DNA of 64,000 nucleotides from Niallia sp. FSL W8-0635 (GCF_038007965.1 NZ_JBBOYD010000001.1:1156501-1220500), one strand, 5' to 3'; shown: positions 1-8,961, counted from the first letter of the stretch. Notes: generated by a model not told the origin, from the sequence alone. A program made the numbers and translations.

Positions 1-54
1 TATAAATGGTTGTACTATGACAAGAAATACATTAAGAAGGGAGAGCGTTCTTAG
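1..54 (+). CDS. Possible C-terminal tail of a truncated upstream gene
   Basis: The frame is open from base 1 and ends at a TAG at 52-54. It would encode 17 basic, aromatic-rich residues ending in KKGERS. It lies on the same strand as yisK, about 150 bases upstream. Only this tail is inside the window, so no family can be assigned and the open frame may be chance. Confidence 0.25.
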   Translation, partial: YKWLYYDKKYIKKGERS

Positions 55-128
55 TAGAAGAAGTAATACCTTTTCCTACCTACTTGAAAATTTTAAGGAG
101 AATCTACTTGATTAAATATTTTTTCTAT

Positions 129-157
129 TTGGAAAATTCTTAAAGAAAGTTTATAAT
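129..157 (+). promoter_or_regulatory. Putative sigma-A promoter of yisK
   Basis: TTGGAA at 129-134 and TATAAT at 152-157 are separated by 17 bases. This lies about 48 bases upstream of the chosen yisK start. No other good promoter was seen in the leader. Confidence 0.55.
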
Positions 158-204
158 TTTCTTAAAAGTTTAGGTAATAGTATGAAATAATGGGAGGAAG
201 AGAA

Positions 205-1110
205 ATGAAGATTGCAACGGTTTCATTAGAGGATAACGTCTTTGTGGGAGTAGTAGAGGAAATGGGGATATTAGCCTTAAATGATGTAGAGGAAAAGCGT
301 ACGGGAAGACGACCATATGCAGAAGAACTTATTACTTGTATAGAACAAGACAACTTTTTAGAGAATATCAAAAATCTAATCCAATGGGTAGAAGGACAAC
401 CGAATAAAGCTGACCTGTATATTCCGATTGAGAAGGTAACTTTTTTAGCGCCTATTCCGAGACCGAGCAAAAATATCTTTTGTGTTGGAAAAAATTATGT
501 GGAACATGCCATTGAAATGGGAAGTAAAGAGGACATTCCGGAGCATGTAATGGTTTTTACGAAAGCACCCACTACAGTAGTTGGACATATGGCTGGTATT
601 TTAGAGCATAGAGAAGTAACCACACAACTTGATTATGAGGGAGAACTAGCCGTTATAATTGGAAAAAGAGGGAAAGGAATTACAAAAGAAGAGGCATTTG
701 ATTACATATTTGGCTATACGATTTTAAATGATATTACTGCTAGAGATTTGCAGAAGAAGCATAAGCAATTTTTTATTGGGAAAAGCTTAGATACAAGTGC
801 TCCGACAGGTCCATGGATTGTAACAAATGATAGTATTCCAAATCCGAATGAATTAAATATTACTACAAAGGTAAACGGAGAAATTAGACAGCAATCTAAT
901 ACAAAGCATTTTATATTCCCAGTGGAAGAGGTAATCAGTGTATTGTCTAAAGGAATGACTTTAGAGCCTGGTGATATTATTGCGACAGGAACACCGGCTG
1001 GAGTGGGGAAAGGTTTTAATCCGCCACGATTTTTAAAGGCTGGGGATACGATAGAAATATCTGTTGAAGGAATTGGCACACTTTTAAATAAAGTAGTAAA
1101 GGATCAATGA
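205..1110 (+). CDS. yisK: YisK, fumarylacetoacetate hydrolase-family protein (oxaloacetate decarboxylase type)
   Basis: A cytosolic FAH-superfamily enzyme of 301 residues, the same length as B. subtilis YisK, which is reported to decarboxylate oxaloacetate and to associate with the MreB homologue Mbl. Residues 1-75 form the variable N-terminal part and about 80-300 the FAH core. The metal ligands are visible as E145 and E147 in DYEGELAV and D176 in YTILNDITARD. The ATG at 205 is preferred over the in-frame ATG at 190 because GGGAGG at 192-197 sits at normal spacing upstream of it. It is followed by yisL, as in B. subtilis. The family is clear; the physiological substrate is inferred from the orthologue. 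Confidence 0.9.
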   Translation: MKIATVSLEDNVFVGVVEEMGILALNDVEEKRTGRRPYAEELITCIEQDNFLENIKNLIQWVEGQPNKADLYIPIEKVTFLAPIPRPSKNIFCVGKNYVEHAIEMGSKEDIPEHVMVFTKAPTTVVGHMAGILEHREVTTQLDYEGELAVIIGKRGKGITKEEAFDYIFGYTILNDITARDLQKKHKQFFIGKSLDTSAPTGPWIVTNDSIPNPNELNITTKVNGEIRQQSNTKHFIFPVEEVISVLSKGMTLEPGDIIATGTPAGVGKGFNPPRFLKAGDTIEISVEGIGTLLNKVVKDQ

Positions 1111-1174
1111 GATGTCCTAAATAGAGAGAATCAATCAATGTGTGGTAAAATAATGGAGAAAAGGAGGGAGATAT

Positions 1175-1513
1175 ATGAGTTCTACAGATGCTCATGTGTT
1201 GACATGGATCATTGGACTAGTTCTATTTGCCATATCATTCGGTTTACATAAAGCTGGAAAAGAAAAAGGAAGTAAAATCCTACATATGGTATTACGTGTA
1301 GTATATATACTTATCATCGGTTCTGGAATCGGCTTACTTGCAAAAACAGGAATGGACTTCATGCATACAATAAAAATGCTTGTCGGTATTTGGGTAATAG
1401 GAATGCTTGAAATGGTGCTTATTCGCACGAAAAAAGGCGAGAATACGAAGACATTATGGATTTTATTCGTTATTTCCTTTATTGTCGTTTTAGGAATTGG
1501 ATACAGCATTTAA
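1175..1513 (+). CDS. yisL: YisL, UPF0344 membrane protein
   Basis: A small integral membrane protein of 112 residues with about four hydrophobic helices (near 8-24, 36-56, 64-82 and 92-111). Length, the HVLTWIIGL opening and its place after yisK match the UPF0344/DUF1516 protein YisL. An AAGGAGGGAG ribosome site precedes the ATG. The function of the family is unknown. A strong terminator follows, so yisK-yisL probably form one transcription unit. Confidence 0.85.
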   Translation: MSSTDAHVLTWIIGLVLFAISFGLHKAGKEKGSKILHMVLRVVYILIIGSGIGLLAKTGMDFMHTIKMLVGIWVIGMLEMVLIRTKKGENTKTLWILFVISFIVVLGIGYSI

Positions 1514-1529
1514 TAGTTAACAACCTAAG

Positions 1530-1566
1530 GGCTTGTAGAAGAGATATCTTTTACAAGCCTTTTTTC
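1530..1566 (+). terminator. Rho-independent terminator after yisL
   Basis: GGCTTGTA at 1530-1537 pairs with TACAAGCC at 1552-1559. A run of T follows to 1566. Confidence 0.85.
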
Positions 1567-1625
1567 AAAAATATTTTTCTCTTAGATTAGAGATGATTTG
1601 ATGAGAAGGAGGCAGGGGGCATTAT

Positions 1626-2753
1626 ATGAAGGGGCTTACGATAAAAAATGGAATCCTTCTATTTCTTTGTGTAGGAGCATTATATCAAGCATATGAAACA
1701 GATGCTTGGAATTTCGCTATGCTATTATTTCTTTTATCTATTATTCTTGGATGTTATTTTCTTGTACCTGTGTTTAAAAGAAAGAGTATTCCAGTCTTAT
1801 TTATTTTGATTCTCCTTGAAATGATGCAGTTCGTAGTAGAGAGAGAGTTAACTGGGTATCTCGTTCTCTTATTGTTTTATTTTACAATGGAGTTAGGTAC
1901 ATATATGTCAACGAATCTCTATCGAATGATTGTTTGCCTATTCGTTTTGATGAATGTTGGCATTGGAATAATCGTTTTTTCCTATACCTCTTTTATTTGG
2001 ATATGTCTGTTCTTGTTAATCTCCTATTTACTCATTCATTTAAATAATCTAGACGAAGATTATCAACAAATTAGAGAAACCTATGAATCTTTATTAAATG
2101 ATTATCGTATACAAAAAAGACAATCCTATCATAATGAACATGCAGCAAGAGTGGAGGAAAGGAATCTCATTGCTAGAGAAATGCATGATTCCGTCGGCCA
2201 TAAGCTGACAGCATTAATGATGCAAGTGGAACAATTTTTGATTAAAGAGAAAAAAGAAGAATATAGGCTTTTAAAGAATATGACAGAGGAATGCTTAGAA
2301 GAAACAAGAAAAGCGGTTCGCCTATTACAAGTGGAGGAGCCAGGAGGAATTGCTTCTATTATTGCACTTATAAAAAAATTAGAAAGTGAAAGCAATATTC
2401 ACGTTCATTTTACAACAAAGCAAGGAGTACTTCTAGTCAATCTAAGCAATAAACAAAATGCTGTTCTCTATCGTTCCATTCAGGAAGGAATAACAAATGC
2501 CATGAAATATGGAAGTTCGAAGGCTGTACATATAACGCTAGGAGTTTCTCCCATTGGAAACCTAACTTTTGAGATTAGAAATCCATATATTCATAAGCAC
2601 CCGTTTCATTATGGTTTTGGCTTAGAAAACATGAGAAATAGAATAGAAGAAGGCCAAGGGAAATTAGAGGTTTTTCATTTAAACGGAGAATTTATCCTGC
2701 AAGGAAATATTCCTGTTGGGGGGAAGAAAAATGATTCGCGTGTTAATTGCTGA
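1626..2753 (+). CDS. Membrane sensor histidine kinase, NarL-type (LnrJ/YfiJ-like)
   Basis: A sensor kinase of 375 residues. About five or six hydrophobic helices fill residues 8-138, with almost no extracellular domain, so it is of the intramembrane-sensing kind. A HisKA_3 dimerisation segment follows, with the phospho-acceptor H187 in REMHDSVGHKL, then a HATPase domain whose GFGLENMRNRI box lies near residue 332. It overlaps its response regulator by 23 bases. Together with the ABC exporter at 4994-8283, the order kinase, regulator, ATPase, permease, permease is that of B. subtilis lnrJKLMN (yfiJKLMN), which senses and exports linearmycin-type polyenes. The ligand here is unknown. Confidence 0.85.
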   Translation: MKGLTIKNGILLFLCVGALYQAYETDAWNFAMLLFLLSIILGCYFLVPVFKRKSIPVLFILILLEMMQFVVERELTGYLVLLLFYFTMELGTYMSTNLYRMIVCLFVLMNVGIGIIVFSYTSFIWICLFLLISYLLIHLNNLDEDYQQIRETYESLLNDYRIQKRQSYHNEHAARVEERNLIAREMHDSVGHKLTALMMQVEQFLIKEKKEEYRLLKNMTEECLEETRKAVRLLQVEEPGGIASIIALIKKLESESNIHVHFTTKQGVLLVNLSNKQNAVLYRSIQEGITNAMKYGSSKAVHITLGVSPIGNLTFEIRNPYIHKHPFHYGFGLENMRNRIEEGQGKLEVFHLNGEFILQGNIPVGGKKNDSRVNC

Positions 2754-3381
2754 GGATCAAGCAATTGTCAGAAATGGCTTGAAAATGATTATTGAGCAAG
2801 ACGAAGATATCCAAGTAGTTGCAGAAGCGGAAAATGGAAAAGCAGTATTGGCGTTATTAGAAAAAACAATTGTGGATATTGTTCTTATGGATATTCGAAT
2901 GCCAATTATGGATGGCATGGAAGCAACGAAACGAATTCGCCAGCAATTTCCACAAATTAAAATCCTTATTCTTACTACATTTAATGATGAGGAATATGCC
3001 CTACAGGCTTTTCAAGAAGGGGCGAATGGATTTCTACTAAAGACGACAGAAAGCTTTACGTTAGTAAATAGCATAAAAAGCTGTTTATCAGGGGGGATTT
3101 CCATTCATGACCAAGTAGCAGCCAAATTAATGCCTAAGCTTTTAAAGAAGGAAACGAATCATGAGAAGGCGTTAAAAGATAACGAGATAGTTCCTCTGAC
3201 GAAGCGGGAAATAGAAATCGTGAAAAGTATTGGACAAGGAAAAACCAATAAAGAAATCTCCAGAGAATTATTATTATCCGTTGGAACAATCAAGAATCAC
3301 ATTACCCAAATTTTATCCAAATTAGAATTAAGAGATCGTACCCAATTAGCAATCTATGCTGTGAGGAATGATTATATTTAA
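2731..3381 (+). CDS. NarL/FixJ-family response regulator (LnrK/YfiK-like)
   Basis: A DNA-binding regulator of 216 residues, phosphorylated by the kinase whose 3' end it overlaps. Residues 1-120 are a receiver domain with acidic pocket E8/D9, phospho-acceptor D54 in VLMDIRMP, and a conserved T/K pair. Residues 150-215 are a LuxR-type helix-turn-helix (LTKREIEIVKSIGQGKTNKE). The ATG at 2731 is chosen because the GGGGGGAAG site lies just upstream; an earlier in-frame ATG at 2716 overlaps that site. The likely target is the ABC exporter operon beginning at 4994. Confidence 0.88.
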   Translation: MIRVLIAEDQAIVRNGLKMIIEQDEDIQVVAEAENGKAVLALLEKTIVDIVLMDIRMPIMDGMEATKRIRQQFPQIKILILTTFNDEEYALQAFQEGANGFLLKTTESFTLVNSIKSCLSGGISIHDQVAAKLMPKLLKKETNHEKALKDNEIVPLTKREIEIVKSIGQGKTNKEISRELLLSVGTIKNHITQILSKLELRDRTQLAIYAVRNDYI

Positions 3382-3404
3382 TAGCTGATTGATAATGAAC
3401 AAAG

Positions 3405-3455
3405 GCGTGTCATATAGTCAACCAATATCAACATGGTGATTACGGACACGCTTTA
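3405..3455. terminator. Convergent terminator between response regulator and CNNM/CBS gene
   Basis: GCGTGTC at 3405-3411 pairs with GACACGC at 3445-3451, flanked by AAAG and CTTTAT. It lies between two converging genes and may serve both strands. The 33-base loop is long, so strength is uncertain. Confidence 0.5.
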
Positions 3456-3457
3456 TT

Positions 3458-4777
3458 CTACGATTGTTTTAACGGTGATTCCGTTTCTAGTATTTTCGTT
3501 ACTTTCACTTGGCTGATTCGACGATCAATAATCTCTTCTACCTGGAATTCAAAGTTCTTGAACGTAATAGTTAGTTTTTCCTGTTCATTTGGTATATAAC
3601 CAATCTTGCTAATTAGAAAACCACTCAATGTATCGTAAATTTCTACGGGCAAGGTGATTTTTAATAGCTCCTGTACATCATCTAAACTAATAGTCCCTTG
3701 GAGAAGATAGGTATGTTCACCGATAATCTTAATCTCAGGAGGCTTCGGTTCATCGTATTCATCAAAAATATTTCCGACGATTTCTTCAATTAAATCCTCC
3801 ATTGTAACAATTCCGTCTGTTCCTCCATATTCATCAACAACGATGGCAAAAAGGATGTTGTTTTTTTGCATCTGTATAAATAATTCATCCGTTCTTTTCG
3901 ATTCCAATACGAAGTAAGGCTTGCGAATAATATCACTCAATTGAAAGGAAGCATTCTCTTTGCCCATATAGGCTAAAAGATCTTTTGCATGGAGAATACC
4001 AATAATATTATCCATATTCTCTTCGTATACTGGGTAGCGTGTATACATTTCACGATTTACGAGAGCGGTAATCTCCTCTAACGTATAATCAGAAGGAATG
4101 GCTACCATATTAGAACGGTGGGTCATAATATCTGTGACATTTTTATTATCAAATTCAAAAATATTATGAATCATCATGCGTTCATCTTCGTCAATATTTC
4201 CTTTTTCATTGCCTACATCAATCATCATCTTAATATCTTCTTCTGTTACTTCCTCATCCTCGTCGTCTGGTCTAACCCCGAATAAACGAGCTACTATGTT
4301 AGTAGAAAAAGTTAAAAATGCAACAAAAGGAGCTGTTATTTTGGAAAGTACGGTAAGTGGAGTTGCAGCAAACATAGCAATTCCTTCCGCTTTTCTTAAC
4401 GCAACTCGCTTGGGAACTAATTCACCGAAGACAAGGGTGAAATAGGATAGCAGTAAAGTAATGATTATGACTGAAATGGAATCAAGTAATTTCTGCGAAA
4501 GTGGGATTCCCATTGTTATCAATAGTTCAGATAAGTGACCAGCAAAGCTGTCAGCAGCAAATGCACTAGCGAGAAAGCCGGCTAGTGTAATCCCAATTTG
4601 GATGGTAGCTAAAAATTTGCTTGGTTCTGATAGGAGATTATAGACTATTTTAGCCTTCTTATCGCCAGTATCAGCCATATGTTTTATTTTATTATCATTT
4701 AAGGAAATGAGCGCAATTTCTGCTGCAGCAAAGAAAGCATTTAAACCAATTAAGATGACTAGGACTAAGATGCCCAA
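3458..4777 (-). CDS. CNNM/CBS/CorC transporter, YhdP (MpfA)/YrkA type
   Basis: A membrane protein of 439 residues from the chosen start. Order: CNNM (DUF21) membrane domain, about residues 1-190, with three or four helices; a paired CBS module, about 200-330, containing MTHRSNMVAIP and VVDEYGGTDGIVTMEDLIEEIVG; and a C-terminal CorC_HlyC domain, about 345-425. Bacillus relatives such as YhdP (MpfA) export Mg2+; others are called hemolysin-like without evidence of haemolysis. The ATG at 4786 abuts the AAAGGAG ribosome site with no spacer, while the TTG at 4777 has a 9-base spacer and is preferred. It lies reversed between the two-component genes and the exporter they probably control. Confidence 0.85.
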   Translation of the reverse strand: MGILVLVILIGLNAFFAAAEIALISLNDNKIKHMADTGDKKAKIVYNLLSEPSKFLATIQIGITLAGFLASAFAADSFAGHLSELLITMGIPLSQKLLDSISVIIITLLLSYFTLVFGELVPKRVALRKAEGIAMFAATPLTVLSKITAPFVAFLTFSTNIVARLFGVRPDDEDEEVTEEDIKMMIDVGNEKGNIDEDERMMIHNIFEFDNKNVTDIMTHRSNMVAIPSDYTLEEITALVNREMYTRYPVYEENMDNIIGILHAKDLLAYMGKENASFQLSDIIRKPYFVLESKRTDELFIQMQKNNILFAIVVDEYGGTDGIVTMEDLIEEIVGNIFDEYDEPKPPEIKIIGEHTYLLQGTISLDDVQELLKITLPVEIYDTLSGFLISKIGYIPNEQEKLTITFKNFEFQVEEIIDRRISQVKVTKILETESPLKQS

Positions 4778-4896
4778 ATTCTTCATCTCCTTTCCAACGG
4801 CTTGTTTCCTATTTGTTTTACCCTTTTTTATGGAAAGTATTCTTTTATAAAAAGGATTTGATTATCATGAGTAATTTGTAATTTCATAAATCATTT

Positions 4897-4910
4897 ATGA
4901 CCAGAGTCAT
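4897..4910. promoter_or_regulatory. Candidate response-regulator site upstream of the ABC exporter
   Basis: A perfect inverted repeat, ATGAC-CAGA-GTCAT, lies about 85 bases upstream of the exporter ATPase start. A further ATGACC occurs at 4928-4933. NarL-family regulators bind short inverted repeats of this size. Assigning it to the regulator at 2731 is inference. Confidence 0.35.
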
Positions 4911-4993
4911 TTTATTTTTGAAAAGAAATGACCTTTAGGCATAGGAATCGCTATGTTTTTTCATTATTCTGTATATAGAAAGGGTGATGAGCT

Positions 4994-5926
4994 TTGTTAG
5001 AGATAATGAATCTATCCAAATCTTATAAACAGAAGCAAGTGGTGAATTCCGCTAATTTATATTTGGAGAAAGGAGAAATTGTTGGATTACTGGGACCAAA
5101 TGGGGCTGGGAAATCCACGACTATTTCCATGATATCCTCTTTAATTTCTCCTGATGGGGGGGATGTGCGGCTAAATAATGAAAGCATTCTAAAAACGCCA
5201 CAGAAGTTACGAAAGATACTTGGAGTCGTTCCACAGGAAATTGCTGTTTATATGGATCTATCTGCAAGGGAAAATTTACTGTTCTTCGGAAAAATGCATC
5301 GGATTCCAAAAAATATATTAAAGAAGAGGGTGGATGAAGTTCTCGATATAATCGGTTTAAAGGAACGAGAAAAGGATTTAGTTAAAACCTTTTCAGGAGG
5401 AATGAAAAGGAGATTAAACATTGGAGTCGCACTCATACATGAACCAGAGATTATCATTATGGATGAACCAACCGTTGGGATTGATCCTCAATCAAGAAAT
5501 TATATATTAGAAACAGTTAAAAGATTAAATAAAGAAAAGCAAATGACGGTCCTTTACACAAGTCATTATATGGAAGAAGTGGATTTTCTATGTAATCGGA
5601 TTTACATTATGGATCATGGGGAGATTATTGCTTCAGGAAATAAAGAAGAGATAAAAAACATTCTTTCTGCAGAAACTGCGATAAATATAAGGGTGGAAAT
5701 GGTAAAACACGAATTTACAGAAGCATTACGTCAGCATGAAAATATTAAAAATATCTCTATTCAACAATCTATGATTACGGTTATCGTACCAAGACAAGTA
5801 AATTTATTAAAGGATATTTTGAGGATTGCCGAAGAACAGAAGACAACTGTACTCTCTGTAAATATTGAAAAGCCAACATTAGAGGATGTTTTCTTGCATT
5901 TAACAGGCCGTCAATTAAGAGATTAG
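4994..5926 (+). CDS. ABC exporter ATP-binding protein (LnrL/YfiL-like)
   Basis: ATPase of 310 residues that would energise the two permeases downstream. Walker A GPNGAGKST is at residues 34-42, the signature FSGGM at 133-137 and Walker B IIIMDEPT at 153-160 with catalytic E158. A C-terminal extension after residue 215 is typical of drug-export ATPases, and the length matches YfiL. The start is TTG at 4994, placed by the AAAGGGTG site ending about 7 bases before it. It is the first gene of a three-gene operon with 12-base spacing to the next gene. Confidence 0.88.
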   Translation: MLEIMNLSKSYKQKQVVNSANLYLEKGEIVGLLGPNGAGKSTTISMISSLISPDGGDVRLNNESILKTPQKLRKILGVVPQEIAVYMDLSARENLLFFGKMHRIPKNILKKRVDEVLDIIGLKEREKDLVKTFSGGMKRRLNIGVALIHEPEIIIMDEPTVGIDPQSRNYILETVKRLNKEKQMTVLYTSHYMEEVDFLCNRIYIMDHGEIIASGNKEEIKNILSAETAINIRVEMVKHEFTEALRQHENIKNISIQQSMITVIVPRQVNLLKDILRIAEEQKTTVLSVNIEKPTLEDVFLHLTGRQLRD

Positions 5927-5938
5927 GGGGGTACTCTC

Positions 5939-7192
5939 ATGCTTTGGCAAATGATAAAGAAAGAATTATTGATGATTTGGAGAAGACCAAGGGAACTTAT
6001 TGTTTTGTTGCTCATGCCTTTTGTGCTTATTACCATACTTGGTAGTGCTTTAGGGGCATTGGATAATAATGGCGAAGTGGAAGTGCATGCAAAGCTTGCT
6101 GTGGTAGTGGAGGATGAAGTAAATCAAGGGCAGCAAAAAGCGATAGATTTAGTGAACCAATCAAATAGAAGTGAACAGGAAAAGAGAGAGAAAATAGCAC
6201 TTATTCAATCCCTCCAACCAATTGAGACGTTTATTCATGAAGTAGGTGAAAAGCCAGAATTAAAGAAAGTTTTGTCCATTACGGAATATAGTGACCGGAT
6301 AAAGGTAAAGGAAAAGGATTTTGATGGTGTGCTCGTTATTCCAAAAGGATTCACGGCTGAATTTTATGCGAATTTATTAAAGGAAGAGGCAAATATTCCT
6401 GCTTGGACATTAATGACAAAGGAAAAGCAATCACTACAAGTAACTATTATTCGGGATATTATCACTAATTATCAACAAGAGTGGGTATATCTAAAAACTG
6501 CCCAAGAGCTTCAATTGGATTATTCAGCGTTAGTAAATATAAAAACAGACGAACAAATTAAAAATTTTGAAAAGAAAAAAGAAATTAGTGCCTTTGCTTA
6601 TTATGGAGTGGGAATGTGCGTGATGTTTGTTTTCTATATTTCAACAACAGTAGCAGGTTTCGCTTATCAGCAAAAGGAAGAGCTTATGTATGAGCGAATA
6701 ATTCTAGCAAATGTTCCAAAAATCGTATTTTTTGTAGGGGTTTTTTTTGCCGCATTCATTTTGTCCTTTTTACAGCTAACTATTTTGTTTAGTTTAACAG
6801 CTTCTATTTATGGGATAGTTTTTCCTAGTATTCTGAATCATTTAGTGGTTACCCTGACTGTAAATGTAATGGCTGCGGCGTTTGCAACGTTTACAACAGC
6901 GATTTCATTTGCTGCCAATTCACGAAATGTGGAAAGTATTTTATCTTCCTTAATTGTGCCTATCATCGCCTTTATTGGAGGGAGCTTTTTTGATGTAAGT
7001 GCAATTGGTGGGTTTATGGAGACGTTAGGAGAATATTCTCCAGGAGGAGCAGCGATTACTGCTTATTTAAAAGTGTATCAAGGCTATTCCCTAGCAGATT
7101 TATGGGGGCAGCTGAAGGCTATCCTTCTGTTTTCTGTTACATTGCTTTTGATTAGTATCATTATCTTAAAGAAAAGAGGGGGGATACGATGA
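5939..7192 (+). CDS. ABC-2 type exporter permease (LnrM/YfiM-like)
   Basis: Membrane subunit of 417 residues. A cytoplasmic basic start (KKELLMIWRRPRE) precedes the first helix at about 21-38. A large outside domain covers about 45-215, and five more helices from about 222 to 412 form the ABC-2 membrane core. A GGGGGG ribosome site precedes the ATG. The stop overlaps the next start in an ATGA, so the two permeases are translationally coupled. The paired ABC-2 permeases suggest a heterodimeric exporter. Confidence 0.85.
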   Translation: MLWQMIKKELLMIWRRPRELIVLLLMPFVLITILGSALGALDNNGEVEVHAKLAVVVEDEVNQGQQKAIDLVNQSNRSEQEKREKIALIQSLQPIETFIHEVGEKPELKKVLSITEYSDRIKVKEKDFDGVLVIPKGFTAEFYANLLKEEANIPAWTLMTKEKQSLQVTIIRDIITNYQQEWVYLKTAQELQLDYSALVNIKTDEQIKNFEKKKEISAFAYYGVGMCVMFVFYISTTVAGFAYQQKEELMYERIILANVPKIVFFVGVFFAAFILSFLQLTILFSLTASIYGIVFPSILNHLVVTLTVNVMAAAFATFTTAISFAANSRNVESILSSLIVPIIAFIGGSFFDVSAIGGFMETLGEYSPGGAAITAYLKVYQGYSLADLWGQLKAILLFSVTLLLISIIILKKRGGIR

Positions 7193-8283
7193 ATGCAGTA
7201 CTATGGGGGAAATGTAAGAAATTTATGAGAAATCCAGGTGGATTTATTATAACATCTCTGATATGTATCCTATTTGCTTATTTAGTCGGCATCTCTTCCT
7301 TCACAAAAGTAGAGGTACCGATTTTTACAGACCAGTCGGAAAAAGCAAATGATATTGTAAAAGTATTAAATAAAAGTGAGAGTTATTCGTTTGTTCCTTA
7401 TTCCAAAGAAGAAGTAGAGGAACAGTTAGCTGAGGGAAAAACGGATGTAGGGGTTTCCTTAAAGGAAGATATGTATACGATTTTCAGAGTGGCCGAAACG
7501 TCCAATGTATTAATGGTCCAAAATTATCTTCACACCTATTATTATAATATGCTTAAGGAGCAAGCATTAATCAATGCATCAGCGAATAAAGAAGAAGCAG
7601 AAAGGGTGCTTGCTAGTAATAAAGAAACACCGATAATTCCCGTGTCAAATGAACAAGCGCTAACAGAAGAAGATACTAGTTACAGTCAGTCACTGCAGGC
7701 ATTATTTGGTTTCACTTTATTTTTCTGCATATATACTGTCTCTTTTACGGTAATAGAAATATTGAGAGATAAGCAAAATGGGATATGGGATCGATTCATC
7801 TTGTCATCAACATCGAAAGCACAAATCTATTTTGGACATTTATTATTCAGCTTTTTAATAGGCTATTTGCAAATAATAATGATCTTCCTTCTTTTTAGAT
7901 ATGGGTTAAATATTGATTTTAATGGACATTTTTATTTAGTGTATGTATTAATCATTCCCTATTTATTTTCGATTGTGGCTTTAACGATTCTACTTACTGG
8001 CTTAGTAAAAACAGCAAGTCAGTTCAATGCAATTATTCCATTGGTGTCGGTTAGTTTTGCTATGCTTGGCGGAGCATATTGGCCAATCGAAATCGTTACA
8101 TCCAAAGTAATGCTTCTTTTATCCAAATTTATTCCGATTACTTATGGGATGGAGCTATTAAAAAAAGGCATTATTGAAAGTGCGTCTTGGATGGAAATCG
8201 TCATACCAGCAGGAGTTCTTTGTTTAATGGGGACAGTTATGTTAGGAATAGGCATTCAGTTGATTGAAAAAAGGCATGTTTAG
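7189..8283 (+). CDS. ABC-2 type exporter permease (LnrN/YfiN-like)
   Basis: Second membrane subunit, 364 residues, with the same layout as its partner: helix at about 17-35, outside domain about 40-165, then five helices at about 170-362. It overlaps the preceding permease by 4 bases. It completes the order ATPase, permease, permease seen in lnrLMN. No terminator was found directly after it. Confidence 0.85.
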   Translation: MNAVLWGKCKKFMRNPGGFIITSLICILFAYLVGISSFTKVEVPIFTDQSEKANDIVKVLNKSESYSFVPYSKEEVEEQLAEGKTDVGVSLKEDMYTIFRVAETSNVLMVQNYLHTYYYNMLKEQALINASANKEEAERVLASNKETPIIPVSNEQALTEEDTSYSQSLQALFGFTLFFCIYTVSFTVIEILRDKQNGIWDRFILSSTSKAQIYFGHLLFSFLIGYLQIIMIFLLFRYGLNIDFNGHFYLVYVLIIPYLFSIVALTILLTGLVKTASQFNAIIPLVSVSFAMLGGAYWPIEIVTSKVMLLLSKFIPITYGMELLKKGIIESASWMEIVIPAGVLCLMGTVMLGIGIQLIEKRHV

Positions 8284-8640
8284 TAATGTTTTTGATGGAA
8301 TATTTAGAAAAAACAAATAATGTTGTATAATAAAGGAACAATTACAAATTGATGGAAAGGTGGGTGGAAATGCTTGCTAAGGAAAATAGTAAAAGGATAT
8401 TTATATGTTGTCGTTCTTCCTCTTACATTTTTAATCTCCATTTTGTTTGAACCAAGTGGCAACCTCGTTAGAATAACCAATGACACAATTAGAGATATGT
8501 AGACGGGAATAATTTTGTTAAGTATCTGCATCTATCGGCAGGTGCTTATTTCTTTAAATATGGGGAAACTTTCCCTTCTATCAAAAGCGACGATTTAATC
8601 AAGAATTTACTTATATGCAAAGGAGTATAAAGGAGTTTAC
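8284..8640. other. Intergenic stretch between the two ABC exporter clusters
   Basis: 357 bases without an established gene. The only coding candidate is the short membrane ORF at 8374-8502. No convincing terminator for the upstream operon was seen. A GCAAAGGAG site at 8618-8626 serves the next gene. Confidence 0.5.
8374..8502 (+). CDS. Candidate 42-residue membrane peptide
   Basis: A TTG start at 8374 follows an AAAGGTGGGTGG stretch at normal spacing and opens a 42-codon frame to TAG at 8500. The product has a basic start (LRKIVKGYLY), one hydrophobic helix at about 9-25 (VVVLPLTFLISILF) and a polar tail. An overlapping 26-codon frame starts at the ATG at 8370 but lacks a protein-like pattern. 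I recognise no family. Confidence 0.35.
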   Translation: MLRKIVKGYLYVVVLPLTFLISILFEPSGNLVRITNDTIRDM

Positions 8641-8961
8641 ATGAAAAAAATTTATATCATTTTAGCAACCTTAACAATTGAAACAGTGATAATATGGTTT
8701 GCATCCTCTTTACTACAATGGAAATTTGTCGATACCATCTTTTTAGGCAGTTTAGTGCTTTTTGGAATTGTTTATCTTCTGCGTTTATACATTCATCAAA
8801 CGAATGCAGCGTTTAATGCAAATATTGCAGGCTGGACATGGGAGGAAGCAGGAATTGGTCCGTTTCGTTTTCGTGTGTCGCCAGTTATTCTTGGACTGAT
8901 TCTCTATATAATAATTAGTTTTTTTGTCACTTTTGTAACCTATTATTCTTATTTTTTTTAG
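8641..8961 (+). CDS. Small membrane protein of unknown function
   Basis: 106 residues with two N-terminal helices (about 5-22 and 30-48), a soluble loop of about 35 residues containing NANIAGWTWEEAGIGPFRFRVSP, and a C-terminal helix (about 80-104). An AAAGGAG ribosome site precedes the ATG. It sits just upstream of an ABC exporter ATPase and may be an accessory subunit, but the 96-base gap leaves this open. No family recognised. Confidence 0.65.
   Translation: MKKIYIILATLTIETVIIWFASSLLQWKFVDTIFLGSLVLFGIVYLLRLYIHQTNAAFNANIAGWTWEEAGIGPFRFRVSPVILGLILYIIISFFVTFVTYYSYFF

Noticed and set aside
162-470. Reverse-strand open frame of about 100 codons across the start of yisK
   Set aside because: It is opposite a well-supported gene, has no ribosome site, and its codon pattern is a shadow of yisK.
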